From Tetragenococcus koreensis (GTDB lineage Bacteria > Bacillota > Bacilli > Lactobacillales > Enterococcaceae), in the NCBI RefSeq assembly GCF_003795145.1, contig NZ_CP027786.1, positions 1,984,001 through 2,048,000 of the forward strand: a stretch of DNA of 64,000 nt. The letters run 5' to 3'. Position numbers and translations under genes: made by a program. The notes beneath the pieces are model-generated. The model was not told where the DNA came from. It made no database searches and worked only from the letters and a program-made list of their open reading frames with translations. Below are positions 54,617 to 64,000 of this stretch, piece by piece. How positions within the stretch are numbered: position 1 is the stretch's first letter; each line of letters starts with the position of its first letter.

Positions 54617-55189
54617 TTATCTCATAGTTGAAATTTCATTTAACGGCCAGTAGCGAAGGACCGCTTCGCCTTCAATCATCGACTGGTCTACAAAACCAAA
54701 CGCTCGACTATCTTTGGAAATTAAACGATTATCACCTAAAACAAAATAATTATTTTCAGGAACTACATAAGTGAAATCACTTGTAAATGCATCGGCGTTC
54801 TCAGCAATTTCTTGAAAAGCTGGGTTATAGCTATACGCTGATTGTAATTGATCTTCAGCAAACTCTTGTTGGTAAGGTTCCAAATAAGACTCATCTACTT
54901 CTTCTCCATTAATCGTAAGTACGTCATCTTGCATTTGCACACGATCGCCAGGCAAGCCAATTACTCGTTTAACAGCTAATTTATCTAAGTCATCAGGTTC
55001 TTTGGTCGTTACGATATCAAAACGATTGATAGTGGACAACTTGTAAGTGATCAATTTTTGGCCATCTGCTAACGTTGGGTCCATAGAATGACCATTAACC
55101 GAAACTGGCGTAATCACAAATATATATAAGGCCCAGAAGACCACAAGGATTAAAAAAAAGATGCCCCAATTTTTTATAAATTCTTTCAA
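54617..55189 (-). CDS. lepB: Signal peptidase I
   Basis: A 190-residue membrane serine protease that removes signal peptides outside the membrane. One N-terminal helix ('WGIFFLILVVFWALYIFVITPV') precedes the catalytic Ser35 in 'VNGHSMDPTL' and Lys74 in 'LAVKRVIGLPGDRV'. 'FVLGDNRLISKDSRAFGFV' is the conserved box E. The start is TTG after AAGGAG. A 220-bp divergent gap separates it from the potassium transporter gene. Confidence 0.94.
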   Translation of the reverse strand: MKEFIKNWGIFFLILVVFWALYIFVITPVSVNGHSMDPTLADGQKLITYKLSTINRFDIVTTKEPDDLDKLAVKRVIGLPGDRVQMQDDVLTINGEEVDESYLEPYQQEFAEDQLQSAYSYNPAFQEIAENADAFTSDFTYVVPENNYFVLGDNRLISKDSRAFGFVDQSMIEGEAVLRYWPLNEISTMR

Positions 55190-55409
55190 AATATAAACTC
55201 CTTATTGATTTTAATAAAATTTCATCCATTTCTTTTAAAGTTATTATACTGCATAAGTATATCACAGCATAAAACATTAAGGAAAAGAACATTTCTTTCT
55301 CTTAAAAAACTTTAGAATTCTATTTTTTATATTTTCTGATGCAAGTATCTGGAATGAGTTTTCATTTTTGTTATACTGTGGGTAATCTATAAGAAATGGA
55401 GTCTTTGGA

Positions 55410-56816
55410 ATGTCGGTGAAACTTTTCGCCCAGGATATTTGGAATAAAGGTAAATTCTTGAGAGGACATAAACTATCTTCTGTTCAAATTATCGTGTCCT
55501 ATTATATTCTGATGACAATGCTCGCATTAACACTATTTTATTTACCTATGTTTCGCCAGCCTGGTTCCCATGTGCCCTTTATCGATATGTTTTTTATGGC
55601 TGTCAGTACCATTAGCGTCACCGGACTCTCAACATTTCCAATCAAAGAGGTATTTAATGAGCAAGGGGTTATTCTATTAGAAATCCTCTTTCAAGTCGGT
55701 GGCTTAGGTATTATGATGATCTCCACCTTTTTCTTTATTATCTCAAAACGAAAAATCACCTTAAAACAGCGGCAATTGATTATGACCGATATGAATCAAC
55801 CACGATTGAGTGGCATCGTACGTTTAATTCGAACGACCTTTACAATTATATTAGGTCTGCAAATTTTTAGTGGTATCGGTTTTAGCCTATATTTAAAATT
55901 AAATGGTTATTATGAACATTGGCTAGATGCCCTTTATTACGGCTTTTACGAAGCTATTTCATCGGTAACAAATTCAGGATTTGATATTACTGGTCATTCG
56001 GTCTTACCTTATGCCAACGATTTCTTATTTTTATTAGCCATCATGGTTTTAATTTTTATCGGCGGGATTGGTTTTCCAGTCTTGATGGACGTTAAAGAGT
56101 GGCTTTCTGACAAATTTTCTAAAGAACCGAATCCTTTCCACTTTCGTTTCTCTTTATTTACCAAAATCGCTTTGTTTTCTTCGGTAATTTTGTTTATTGG
56201 TGGTACTGTGGTGATTTTCCTCCTAGAAAAAAACCACTTATTCAGTAATATGAATGCCATTGGACAAGGCGTTAATAGTATGTTTTATTCGATTACGACT
56301 CGTAACGCTGGCTTACAGATTCATGATTTAAATAATTTTCAAACGACCACCCTGATTGTTTTTGCTTTATTGATGTTTATTGGTTGTAGTCCCAGCTCAG
56401 TAGGTGGCGGTGTCCGTACAACAACCATAATGATCATCGGACTTTACCTTTATTCATTTCTAAAGGGCGAACATCATATCAAAATTTTTGGCCGCAACAT
56501 CGATGAAGAAGATGTTCGTAAATCGATGGTCGTTTTTATGCTATCTTTAATTATGTGCTTTAGTTGTGTTATTTTCTTAACTGCAATCGAAGACGCTTCA
56601 TTGATCTCTATTATCGTTGAAGTTACTTCCGCTTTTGGGACAACAGGTTTATCCCTAGGTATAACCGATGATTTAACTACCATCGGAAAGTTAACTATCG
56701 CAATTTTAATGTTTATTGGTCGGGTCGGTATGTTGTATACGTTAATGTTGTTCATTCCGAAAAAACCTCGTGATTTAGGTTATCGTTATCCAACTGAAAA
56801 AATTATTATTGGTTGA
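55410..56816 (+). CDS. ktrB: Potassium/sodium uptake protein, KtrB/NtpJ (TrkH family)
   Basis: A 468-residue transporter with four pore-loop repeats: 'MAVSTISVTGLST', 'ISSVTNSGFDITGH', 'SITTRNAGLQIHD' and 'TSAFGTTGLSLGI', each with the selectivity Gly. It pairs with a KtrA-type RCK subunit in other species; no ktrA is adjacent, so the partner is elsewhere. GGAG precedes the ATG. It supports K+ uptake for osmotic balance, alongside kimA. Confidence 0.9.
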   Translation: MSVKLFAQDIWNKGKFLRGHKLSSVQIIVSYYILMTMLALTLFYLPMFRQPGSHVPFIDMFFMAVSTISVTGLSTFPIKEVFNEQGVILLEILFQVGGLGIMMISTFFFIISKRKITLKQRQLIMTDMNQPRLSGIVRLIRTTFTIILGLQIFSGIGFSLYLKLNGYYEHWLDALYYGFYEAISSVTNSGFDITGHSVLPYANDFLFLLAIMVLIFIGGIGFPVLMDVKEWLSDKFSKEPNPFHFRFSLFTKIALFSSVILFIGGTVVIFLLEKNHLFSNMNAIGQGVNSMFYSITTRNAGLQIHDLNNFQTTTLIVFALLMFIGCSPSSVGGGVRTTTIMIIGLYLYSFLKGEHHIKIFGRNIDEEDVRKSMVVFMLSLIMCFSCVIFLTAIEDASLISIIVEVTSAFGTTGLSLGITDDLTTIGKLTIAILMFIGRVGMLYTLMLFIPKKPRDLGYRYPTEKIIIG

Positions 56817-56834
56817 CCAAATAAAACAAAAAGG

Positions 56835-56867
56835 AAAAAGCGGGTGTCACTCGCTTTTTTTCTTTTT
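56835..56867 (+). terminator. Rho-independent terminator after ktrB
   Basis: AAAAAGCG and CGCTTTTT form an 8-bp stem with a 9-nt loop, followed by TTTCTTTTTTT. Confidence 0.82.
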
Positions 56868-56987
56868 TTAGCTTAGCTATAAATAAAAATTGTTTTCAAT
56901 TTCTTAAGAACAAGAAAATTGGTTTAATCTTTTTTTTAAGATGTGGTAAGATAAATTGAATTTATGTTTATACGATGGAGGTTTGAC

Positions 56988-58340
56988 ATGGGAATCCGAA
57001 GTTATATTGCTTCTTTTGTGGGAAAAAGTTCGCAATGGTTTTTAAAGACTTTTACCAAGGGTGGTTCGAGTTTGCCTGGTAAATTAGCATTAAAAGTTGA
57101 CCCAGCTATTTTAGATCATTTAGCTAAAGACTATAAGGTTGTAGTAGTCACAGGGACAAATGGTAAAACACTAACAACTGCATTAACTGTTAATATTTTA
57201 CAACAAGAATTTGATAATGTATTAACCAACCCAACAGGGGCTAACATGGTACAGGGAATCGTTTCTACTTTTCTTTCTGCTAAACCTAAAAAAGAGCAAA
57301 AGAAATTTGCTGTTTTAGAAATTGATGAAGCAAGTTTAAGTAAAGTGACTGATTTTATTAAACCTGAGTTATTTGTTTTTACAAATATTTTCCGTGACCA
57401 AATGGACCGGTATGGCGAAATTTACACGACGTATCAAATGATCGTAGACGGCGCAGCAAAATCGCCAGAAGCAACCATTTTAGCCAACGGTGATTCACCA
57501 ATCTTCAATTCGCTTGAAACGGTAAATCCTAGAAAATATTATGGCTTTGACCATCAAGCAGATCAAGAACAAATGGCGCACTACAATACAGATGGGGTTT
57601 TATGCCCTAAATGCCAACACATTTTACACTATAAAATGATTACCTATGCAAACCTAGGTAAATACTACTGTCCTAATTGTGGATTTACACGTCCTGATTT
57701 AGACTATAAATTAACTAATTTAAGCAATATGACCAACACTTCTGCAGAATTTACGATTGACCATAATGACTATAAATTAGAAGTCGGCGGTATGTATAAC
57801 ATCTACAATGCCTTAGCTGCCACAGCTGTAGCAGAGTATTATCACGTCGCCCCAGAAAAAATCCGTAAAGGCATTGGCTTTGACGAAAAAGTTTTCGGCC
57901 GGCAAGAAGTGGTGGAAATCGATGGCAAAAAATGCACCTTAGTTCTAGTGAAAAATCCAGTAGGGTTAAATCAAGTAATCGATATGATTGGCTTATCTCC
58001 TTACTCTTTTTCACTTGTTTCATTACTAAATGCTAATTATGCAGACGGCACTGATATTAGTTGGATCTGGGATGGTAACTACGAAGCTTTTAGTACAACA
58101 GATATTCCCAAGGTAATCGCAGGCGGAGAACGCCATGAAGATATGACTAAACGCTTAAAAGTCGCAGGTATTCCTGAAGATAAACTAACAGAAACACAAA
58201 GTTTAGATGAAGTGATTGAGCAAATCAAGCAATTACCTACCGAACATGTTTATATTTTGTCTACTTATACTGCTGTTTTGCAGTTACGTAAAAAACTGGC
58301 AGATAAGGGTTATATGAAAGGAGGAATGGAACGTGGTTGA
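56988..58340 (+). CDS. murT: Lipid II isoglutaminyl synthase, Mur ligase subunit
   Basis: A 450-residue Mur-ligase-like protein that, with GatD, amidates D-Glu of lipid II. The ATP loop is '[18 protein letters not shown]', then '[12 protein letters not shown]' and '[13 protein letters not shown]'. A four-cysteine zinc ribbon (CPKC...CPNC, about residues 205-230) is typical of MurT, as is the DUF1727 C-terminal domain. The start is ATG 56988 after TGGAGG. Its stop overlaps the gatD start by eight bases. Confidence 0.95.
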   Translation: MGIRSYIASFVGKSSQWFLKTFTKGGSSLPGKLALKVDPAILDHLAKDYKVVVVTGTNGKTLTTALTVNILQQEFDNVLTNPTGANMVQGIVSTFLSAKPKKEQKKFAVLEIDEASLSKVTDFIKPELFVFTNIFRDQMDRYGEIYTTYQMIVDGAAKSPEATILANGDSPIFNSLETVNPRKYYGFDHQADQEQMAHYNTDGVLCPKCQHILHYKMITYANLGKYYCPNCGFTRPDLDYKLTNLSNMTNTSAEFTIDHNDYKLEVGGMYNIYNALAATAVAEYYHVAPEKIRKGIGFDEKVFGRQEVVEIDGKKCTLVLVKNPVGLNQVIDMIGLSPYSFSLVSLLNANYADGTDISWIWDGNYEAFSTTDIPKVIAGGERHEDMTKRLKVAGIPEDKLTETQSLDEVIEQIKQLPTEHVYILSTYTAVLQLRKKLADKGYMKGGMERG

Positions 58341-59019
58341 TTATCATCTAAAAATGGCCCATCTTTATGGCAACCTATTAAATACTTATGGCGATAATGG
58401 AAACATCTTAATGCTCGGCTATGTTGCCAAACAAATGGGTGTTACCTTAGAAACCGAAATCGTCAGTCTCCATGAACCATTTGATCCAAAGCGTTATGAT
58501 TTAGTATTTTTTGGCGGTGGACAAGACTTTGAACAATACATTGTTTCAAAGGATATCCAAGCCAAAAAAGAAAGTTTGATCGAATACATCGAAAACGATG
58601 GTGTAATGCTAGCCATTTGCGGTGGTTATCAATTATTAGGACACTACTATACCGGAGCACATGGTGAAAAAATCCAAGGCATCTCCGCATTAGATCATTA
58701 CACATTAAGTCAAGATAATAACCGCTTTATCGGCGATATCAAGATCTATAATGAGGAATTTGATGAAACCTATGTCGGCTTTGAAAACCATAATGGGCGT
58801 ACCATTTTAGGAAAAGACGAAAAACCCCTCGGTAAAATCATTGAAGGTTACGGAAATAATGGAGAAGACCAGACAGAAGGGGCTAGTTACCACAATGTAT
58901 TTTGTTCTTATTTCCATGGGCCTATATTGGCAAGAAACGAAAACTTAGCCAAACGGTTGATCAATACTGCCTTGGTAAATAAATATGGAAAAAAAGCTGA
59001 TTTACTCGTTTCTCAATAA
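58333..59019 (+). CDS. gatD: Lipid II isoglutaminyl synthase, glutamine amidotransferase subunit
   Basis: A 228-residue class I (CobB/CobQ-like) glutaminase feeding ammonia to MurT. The nucleophile is Cys96 in '[16 protein letters not shown]', and the catalytic His is in the C-terminal '[15 protein letters not shown]'. '[12 protein letters not shown]' and '[13 protein letters not shown]' are conserved. The start is GTG with GGAGG eight bases upstream. It is translationally coupled to murT and the pair is essential in related cocci. Confidence 0.95.
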   Translation: MVDYHLKMAHLYGNLLNTYGDNGNILMLGYVAKQMGVTLETEIVSLHEPFDPKRYDLVFFGGGQDFEQYIVSKDIQAKKESLIEYIENDGVMLAICGGYQLLGHYYTGAHGEKIQGISALDHYTLSQDNNRFIGDIKIYNEEFDETYVGFENHNGRTILGKDEKPLGKIIEGYGNNGEDQTEGASYHNVFCSYFHGPILARNENLAKRLINTALVNKYGKKADLLVSQ

Positions 59020-59107
59020 AAAGACTTTTTTTATTATAAATTAACCTTTATACTGTTAGTAATAGCACTTAATAATTTATTTTACTAATTGAAGGGAGTT
59101 ACTAACT

Positions 59108-59572
59108 ATGTTTTCTTTTTTAAAAAAGAAAAAAACCGTTTTACACAGCCCCGCTGATGGACAACTAGTCCCACTATCAAAAGTCGAGGATCCAGTTTTT
59201 TCTCAAGGAATGATGGGGCCTGGGATCGCTGTTTTGCCTTCTTCAGATGATATTTATTCTCCTGTTGAAGGAACAGTTACCAATGTTTTTCCGACAAAAC
59301 ATGCGATCGGCTTGAAAACCAAGGATGATAAAGATGTTCTACTCCATTTTGGTATTGATACCGTAGAACTAAAAGGCGAAGGTTTTGAAGTATTTGTTGA
59401 CGTCGATGATAAAGTACAAACCGATACTCTTTTAGCTCGGATGGATCGCGCCTATTTAAAAGAACACGAAAAAGCGGACACTCTTATGGTCTTATTTCCA
59501 GAAGAAAAAGAATTCCCAACAGTGGAAGAAAAAACAGTCAAAGCTAATGATGAACTATTTGAATTAGATTAA
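59108..59572 (+). CDS. crr: PTS glucose-type EIIA component
   Basis: A 154-residue free-standing EIIA(Glc)-like protein that relays phosphate from HPr to a sugar EIIBC. The active-site His80 is in 'DVLLHFGIDTVELKGEGF' and the supporting His65 in 'TKHAIGLKT'. 'SPADGQLVPLSKVEDPVFSQGMMGPGIAV' is the family opening. GAAGGGAG precedes the ATG. It could serve a maltose or glucose EIIBC elsewhere; the neighbouring maltose phosphorylase makes a maltose role plausible. Confidence 0.92.
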   Translation: MFSFLKKKKTVLHSPADGQLVPLSKVEDPVFSQGMMGPGIAVLPSSDDIYSPVEGTVTNVFPTKHAIGLKTKDDKDVLLHFGIDTVELKGEGFEVFVDVDDKVQTDTLLARMDRAYLKEHEKADTLMVLFPEEKEFPTVEEKTVKANDELFELD

Positions 59573-59580
59573 TTAGAAAA

Positions 59581-59613
59581 AGAGGTATGCAAGGTCGCTT
59601 GCATATCTTTTTT
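59581..59613 (+). terminator. Rho-independent terminator after crr
   Basis: AGGTATGCAAG and CTTGCATATCT (one G-U) with a GTCG loop, followed by TTTTTT. Confidence 0.85.
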
Positions 59614-59661
59614 ATTGAGATATAAATGATTATTATTTTACTAAACGACATTGACTATAAA

Positions 59662-59696
59662 TTACATTGACCAATGTAACCGATTTCAATTACAAT
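59662..59696 (+). promoter_or_regulatory. mapA promoter with palindrome and cre site
   Basis: TTGACC (59667-59672), 18 bp, TACAAT (59691-59696). A perfect palindrome TTACATTG-AC-CAATGTAA (59662-59679) covers the -35, and a consensus cre TGTAACCGATTTCA (59675-59688) fills the spacer. Repression by CcpA and by a local regulator is predicted. Confidence 0.75.
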
Positions 59697-59733
59697 AAGT
59701 ATACTAATCAATAATGGGAACGGAGGAAATACT

Positions 59734-62004
59734 ATGGAAACTGTACAACGTACATTGGATGTTCACCCCTGGAAGATTACTACTTCCACACTTGATAAAG
59801 AAAATCGACGATTGCACGAATCGATTACCAGCATCGGTAATGGTTACATGGGGATGCGTGGTAATTTCGAAGAATACTACAGCGCTGATCACCACCTAGG
59901 TACTTATCTTGCTGGGGTCTGGTATCCAGACAAAACCCGAGTAGGCTGGTGGAAAAATGGCTATCCAGACTATTATGGCAAGGTAATCAACGCGGTAAAC
60001 TTCATTGCGTTAGATCTCTTTGTCAATGGCACTCAAGTCGATCTGGCTAGCTGCAGCTACGAAGATTTCTATGTAGAACTAAATATGTATGATGGCATCC
60101 TTTACCGACAATTCACCGTGAGTATCGGTAATACTAAGGTAAAATTTTCTTTCGAACGCTTTGTAAGCATCACTAAAAAAGAACTAGCTTGTATTACTAT
60201 GGAAGCTGAAGTACTAGAAGGACAAGCTGAAATCTATGTGATCTCAAAACTGGACAATAATGTGCACAATGAGGATAGCAATTACAAAGAAATGTTCTGG
60301 CAAGAGCGAAATAAAAAAGTAACCAATACTGCTAGTTTCTTGACTACTCAAACCATTGAAAATGACTTTGATGTCGAACAGTTCGTTGTTACCTCAAGTA
60401 TGAAACATAATCTAGCCCCTATAAAAATAAGAAAAGAACCATTGTCTATTAGTCATGAATTTGAATTTTCCCTAGCTACTGGCGAAATTACCCGCTTAGA
60501 AAAAGAAGTTGTCGTGGTAACAAGTCGTGATATACCAGAAGAAAAACAAGTCGACCAAGCACAAGTACTATTACAATCTTTTGGCTCCGATTTTTCTGCT
60601 CTAAAGAATGAACACAGTGAAGCCTGGCATAAGCGCTGGGAACTTGCTGATGTCCTTATTGAAGGCGATGATGCGGCACAACAAGGAATTCGCTTTAACT
60701 TATTTCAACTTTTCTCCACTTATTATGGAGATGACGAACGCTTAAATATTGGACCTAAAGGGTTTACTGGTGAAAAATATGGCGGCGCAACTTATTGGGA
60801 CACAGAAGCCTTTGCAGTCCCACTATATTTAGCTTTAGCCGAACCCAAAGTACCAAAAAATCTTTTGAGATATCGACACAACCAATTACCGCAAGCTTAT
60901 TACAATGCTGACAAACAAGGATTAAAGGGAGCCCTCTACCCCATGGTAACCTTTAACGGTATTGAATGTCACAACGAATGGGAAATTACTTTTGAAGAAA
61001 TTCATCGGAATGGTTCCATTGCTTATGCGATCTACAATTACACAAATTATACTGGTGATACTTCCTATCTGAAAAATGAAGGATTAGAAGTACTGGTTGC
61101 CATTTCACGCTTTTGGGCAGATCGGGTACATTATTCTCAAAGAAATAACGCCTATATGATTCATGGCGTGACTGGCCCTAATGAATATGAAAATAATGTA
61201 AACAACAACTGGTACACTAATAAAATAGCTACATGGGCGCTACAATATACCTTAGACAGCTATCAAAAATATAAAACAGAGGCAACGGTTGAACTTACAG
61301 AAGACGAACAAAAAACATGGCAAGATATTATTAACCGCATGTATTTTCCTACCGATGAAAAATTAGGAATTTTTGTACAGCACGACACATTTTTAGATAA
61401 AGATCTTATGGTTAAAGACCAATTATCTGCCGAAGAGCTACCCCTAAGTCAGCACTGGTCTTGGGATCATATCTTACGTTCTTGTTTTATCAAACAAGCT
61501 GATGTTTTGCACGGATTATATTATTTTGGCGATCAATATACCTTAGAAGAAAAAACACGTAATTTTAACTTCTATGAACCAATGACCGTCCATGAATCTT
61601 CTTTATCTGCATGTGTCCATGCCATTTTAGCAGCCGAAATTGGTAACGCCGACAAAGCATTAGAAATGTATGAGCGTACGGCTCGCTTAGACCTGGACAA
61701 TTACAATAATGACACAGACGATGGATTGCATATTACTTCTATGACCGGCAGTTGGCTTGCCATTGTCCAAGGATTTGCCCAGATGAAATCTTTTAATGAG
61801 ACTTTAAGTTTTGCCCCATTGTTACCAAAAACTTGGCAATCTTATGCCTTTCATATTAATTATCGTAATCGATTGCTGTTTGTTAAAGTCACTGCTGATA
61901 CAGTCGAATTACAATTAATTAAAGGAGATCCTTTAACACTTAAAGTTTACCAAGAGAGATATACATTAACAGATGACCTAACTATTAAGTCTAAATCAGA
62001 TTAA
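59734..62004 (+). CDS. mapA: Maltose phosphorylase (glycoside hydrolase family 65)
   Basis: A 756-residue GH65 enzyme that splits maltose with phosphate into beta-glucose 1-phosphate and glucose in the cytoplasm. The general acid is Glu484 in '[18 protein letters not shown]', matching Glu487 of the L. brevis enzyme. '[13 protein letters not shown]', '[18 protein letters not shown]' and '[18 protein letters not shown]' are typical. ACGGAGG precedes the ATG. The usual partner gene pgmB (beta-phosphoglucomutase) does not follow. Kojibiose or trehalose phosphorylase are related alternatives, but length and motifs fit maltose phosphorylase best. Confidence 0.88.
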   Translation: METVQRTLDVHPWKITTSTLDKENRRLHESITSIGNGYMGMRGNFEEYYSADHHLGTYLAGVWYPDKTRVGWWKNGYPDYYGKVINAVNFIALDLFVNGTQVDLASCSYEDFYVELNMYDGILYRQFTVSIGNTKVKFSFERFVSITKKELACITMEAEVLEGQAEIYVISKLDNNVHNEDSNYKEMFWQERNKKVTNTASFLTTQTIENDFDVEQFVVTSSMKHNLAPIKIRKEPLSISHEFEFSLATGEITRLEKEVVVVTSRDIPEEKQVDQAQVLLQSFGSDFSALKNEHSEAWHKRWELADVLIEGDDAAQQGIRFNLFQLFSTYYGDDERLNIGPKGFTGEKYGGATYWDTEAFAVPLYLALAEPKVPKNLLRYRHNQLPQAYYNADKQGLKGALYPMVTFNGIECHNEWEITFEEIHRNGSIAYAIYNYTNYTGDTSYLKNEGLEVLVAISRFWADRVHYSQRNNAYMIHGVTGPNEYENNVNNNWYTNKIATWALQYTLDSYQKYKTEATVELTEDEQKTWQDIINRMYFPTDEKLGIFVQHDTFLDKDLMVKDQLSAEELPLSQHWSWDHILRSCFIKQADVLHGLYYFGDQYTLEEKTRNFNFYEPMTVHESSLSACVHAILAAEIGNADKALEMYERTARLDLDNYNNDTDDGLHITSMTGSWLAIVQGFAQMKSFNETLSFAPLLPKTWQSYAFHINYRNRLLFVKVTADTVELQLIKGDPLTLKVYQERYTLTDDLTIKSKSD

Positions 62005-62048
62005 TTTCAAACTAAAATAATAGTCAATAAGTGGGATAAAAAGTCAAA

Positions 62049-62100
62049 AAATATCGCAGGAAATCAATTTTTTAGCATATTGATTTCCTGCGATATTCAT
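62049..62100. terminator. Bidirectional Rho-independent terminator
   Basis: ATATCGCAGGAAATCAAT (62051-62068) and its perfect complement (62079-62096) enclose a 10-nt loop, with T-rich tails on both strands, between mapA and convergent manA. Confidence 0.9.
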
Positions 62101-63056
62101 TATTTAAGCGATTTTCCAGGTTCAGAAGCAATCAATGTGGCTTCTCCTTGTAATTCCCAACGTTCAATATCATTAGGTAAAATAAAACTTGTTCCCATGG
62201 TTAATTCATACTCTTCACCTGCTGCAATCAACTTACCATATCCGTCTGTAACGGTTGCTAATGTATAAGGCGCTTGTTTTTTTAATTTAAGTGCGCCATG
62301 AACTTGCCACTCGTACACATTAAAAAATTCTGTTTGCAGATAGGTAATTACCGAAGATTTCCCTTGTTTGGTTTCTGAAATATTCAACGTGTTTGCTCGT
62401 GCAGGAACAGAAGTCACATCCACTGACTGCTCAATGTGCAGTTCTCTGGTATTACCTCGGTCATCTTTACGATCATAATCATAAACTCGATAAGTGGTGT
62501 CTGAGCTTTGTTGTGTTTCTAAAATCATGATTCCTTCCCCGATACCATGAATTGTGCCACTTGGCACATAGAAGAAATCCCCTTTTTTAACATTGACTTT
62601 ATTAAATAACTCATCCCAACGCGCTTCTTGAATCATTTGAGCCAATTCTTCGCGAGTTTTTGCCGTATGTCCATAAATGATCTGCGCGCCTGGTTTAGCA
62701 TCTATGATATACCAGCATTCAGTTTTACCCAATTCTCCCTCGTGCTTTAACGCATAAGAATCATCTGGGTGAACTTGTACAGATAAATCATCTGCTGCAT
62801 CTAAAATCTTAACTAACAACGGGAAAACATCTCCCTGTTGATTACCAAACAGTTCCTGATGTTCTTGCCATAGTTGGTCAAGTTTCTTTCCTTTGAAAGG
62901 ACCATTTTGAATGGTACTAACGCCATGTGGATGCGCACTAATTGCCCAATCTTCTCCAATTTTTTCACTTGGCAAATCAAAATCGAATACCGTGTGTAAA
63001 GAATTTCCACCCCAAATTTTTTCTTGAAACACAGGCTCCATAAATAGTGGTTGCAT
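62100..63056 (-). CDS. manA: Mannose-6-phosphate isomerase, class I
   Basis: A 318-residue zinc isomerase interconverting mannose 6-phosphate and fructose 6-phosphate, of the short Firmicute type. 'LFMEPVFQEKIWGG', 'PLLVKILDAADDLSVQVHPDDSYA' with the metal His, 'GKTECWYIIDAKPGA', and 'KKGDFFYVPSGTIHGIGEG' followed by 'ILETQQSSDTTYRVYDYDR' are diagnostic. The ATG follows a modest AAGAAGAGG. It lies 33 bp downstream of the serine hydrolase gene and could share its transcript. Confidence 0.94.
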   Translation of the reverse strand: MQPLFMEPVFQEKIWGGNSLHTVFDFDLPSEKIGEDWAISAHPHGVSTIQNGPFKGKKLDQLWQEHQELFGNQQGDVFPLLVKILDAADDLSVQVHPDDSYALKHEGELGKTECWYIIDAKPGAQIIYGHTAKTREELAQMIQEARWDELFNKVNVKKGDFFYVPSGTIHGIGEGIMILETQQSSDTTYRVYDYDRKDDRGNTRELHIEQSVDVTSVPARANTLNISETKQGKSSVITYLQTEFFNVYEWQVHGALKLKKQAPYTLATVTDGYGKLIAAGEEYELTMGTSFILPNDIERWELQGEATLIASEPGKSLK

Positions 63057-63089
63057 AACTACACCTCTTCTTAAATAAATTCTATTTTA

Positions 63090-64000
63090 TTATAACATGC
63101 TGTACGAGTTTTTTTCACTTAGATAGCAAGTAACTAGTTCATCGCGATATTTGACATAAGCTGTTCGATGATCAACCGGATGGACGCGGTTTGATAAAAA
63201 TATGAATGCTTGCTTATTTAGTGGATCGATAGCTAAGAAACTACCGGTGTATCCCGTATGAAATAATACCCTATTCTTATCTTTAAGATCCCAGCCTAAA
63301 GTTCTGTCCCCGTTTTTAAGTGGCGTTTGATCATACAACAATTCACTAATTGTTTTTTCACTTAAAAAGCTAGTTTGATACAAATACACTTGTACAAAGC
63401 GATCTAAATCTTCAACCGTGGAAAATAGGCCAGCATTGCCCGCATGTTCTTTTAAAACTCGTGCTTTAGGATCATGGGTTTGTCCTTTTAATACTTTCCC
63501 AGAGGATAAACGTTCTGTCGGCACAACCTTATTCTTATTCCCTTGAACGGGCGAAAAACAGCTGTTAGTCATGTTTAATGGTGCTAGGACTTCTTTTTTG
63601 AAGATTGTGGTCACATTTTCTTGAAAAATTTCTTCTAACATAAAGCCTAACAAAATCATCCCACTGTCCGTATACTTCACTTTTTTACCAAGAATATCCC
63701 CTGCTTGCACAGTTAAATAAGCTTGTTTTAGCGCTTCTTTTGTTAGCTGGTCACGTTGTTTGATCCATGTAGTAATATCTGCTGTATGTGTTAATAAGTG
63801 GCGTAAAGTAACTCTGCCGTCTTGAAACTGAGGTAAATACTTTTGTAATGGATCATCCAACTGAATAACTTGCTCTTCTAGTAGACGCAAAACAACGGTG
63901 GTCGTACACACAACTTTGGTTAAAGAAGCCACATCAAATAAATGCTCTTGAGTCATGATTTCTTTTTGTGGAACCAGCGCTGCATTTCCTAACACCTTAG
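63090..64000 (-). CDS. Beta-lactamase-fold serine hydrolase (class C/PBP4* type), 5' end beyond window
   Basis: At least 303 residues, open to the window edge. The SxxK motif is 'DVASLTKVVCTTT', the second motif is 'YTDSG' (YxN position occupied by Asp), and the third is 'LFHTGYTGS'. 'LPQFQDGRVTLRHLLTHTAD' is typical of the family. The usual ~20-30 residues before 'GNAALVP' are missing, so the true start is outside. Members are esterases, peptidases or PBP-like proteins; no signal peptide can be judged. A small TTATTATAACATGC stretch separates it from manA. Confidence 0.82.
   Translation of the reverse strand, partial: KVLGNAALVPQKEIMTQEHLFDVASLTKVVCTTTVVLRLLEEQVIQLDDPLQKYLPQFQDGRVTLRHLLTHTADITTWIKQRDQLTKEALKQAYLTVQAGDILGKKVKYTDSGMILLGFMLEEIFQENVTTIFKKEVLAPLNMTNSCFSPVQGNKNKVVPTERLSSGKVLKGQTHDPKARVLKEHAGNAGLFSTVEDLDRFVQVYLYQTSFLSEKTISELLYDQTPLKNGDRTLGWDLKDKNRVLFHTGYTGSFLAIDPLNKQAFIFLSNRVHPVDHRTAYVKYRDELVTCYLSEKNSYSML

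Overview
The window looks like chromosome of a low-GC Gram-positive lactic acid bacterium of the Enterococcaceae. A salt-adapted Tetragenococcus-like species is the best guess, but the sequence alone does not fix the species. Support comes from the enterococcal order ddl-murF-cshA-acpS-alr-mazF, the tdk-prfA-prmC-sua5-glyA-upp cluster, murT-gatD, a full lower mevalonate operon, and several osmoadaptation genes (a four-gene compatible-solute ABC transporter, a KimA-type and a KtrB/TrkH-type potassium transporter). Many genes start with TTG or GTG behind a good ribosome binding site, and where that applies I moved the start.

Layout. 1-4.7 kb: end of a peptide-binding lipoprotein gene, then a PucR regulator divergent from two tandem CodA/AtzC-like amidohydrolases. 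4.7-6.9 kb: NADH oxidase and a deoxynucleoside kinase. 7.1-11.2 kb: mvaK1-mvaD-mvaK2-fni, translationally coupled. 11.3-16.8 kb: yajC, tgt and queA, with a DUF975 gene and the first copy of an IS inserted between tgt and queA. 17.4-20.8 kb: OpuC-type osmolyte importer. 20.9-30.6 kb: kimA, proC, a small membrane protein, an antitoxin-less mazF, alr, acpS, cshA, murF, ddl. 30.7-33.2 kb: yaiI-like, a VanX/VanY-like peptidase, traX-like. 33.4-38.6 kb: insertion hot spot with three different IS elements (IS4; ISL3 with a nonsense codon; second, identical copy of the 1,688-bp IS) and an unidentified structured RNA-like stretch. 38.6-43.3 kb: udk, a YjjG-like nucleotidase, the L25/Ctc gene behind an attenuator-like leader, gcvH, an ArsC/Spx-like gene, rodA, a DUF3021 gene. 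43.6-51.4 kb: tRNA-Thr(CGU) with a possible integration scar, a small DUF2187-like gene, upp, glyA, sua5, a DnaA-box cluster, prmC, prfA, tdk, three tandem GNAT genes. 51.7-55.2 kb: hsp20 under a CtsR plus CIRCE promoter, recQ, osmC, lepB. 55.4-64 kb: ktrB-like, murT-gatD, PTS IIA(Glc), maltose phosphorylase with a cre site, manA, and a serine hydrolase cut by the window end.

How it fits together. Cell-wall genes dominate: D-alanine supply and ligation (alr, ddl, murF), lipid II amidation (murT-gatD), elongation (rodA) and a D-Ala-D-Ala peptidase. Undecaprenyl precursor supply is covered by the mevalonate operon. The second theme is osmotic and stress tolerance (OpuC, KimA, KtrB, Hsp20, Ctc, OsmC, Nox). 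I found no CRISPR array, prophage or obvious new multi-gene defence system. The most novel-looking material is noncoding: the structured stretch at 36.70-36.87 kb, the one at 16.9-17.2 kb, the cshA leader, the tRNA-Thr scar and the DnaA boxes beside sua5.
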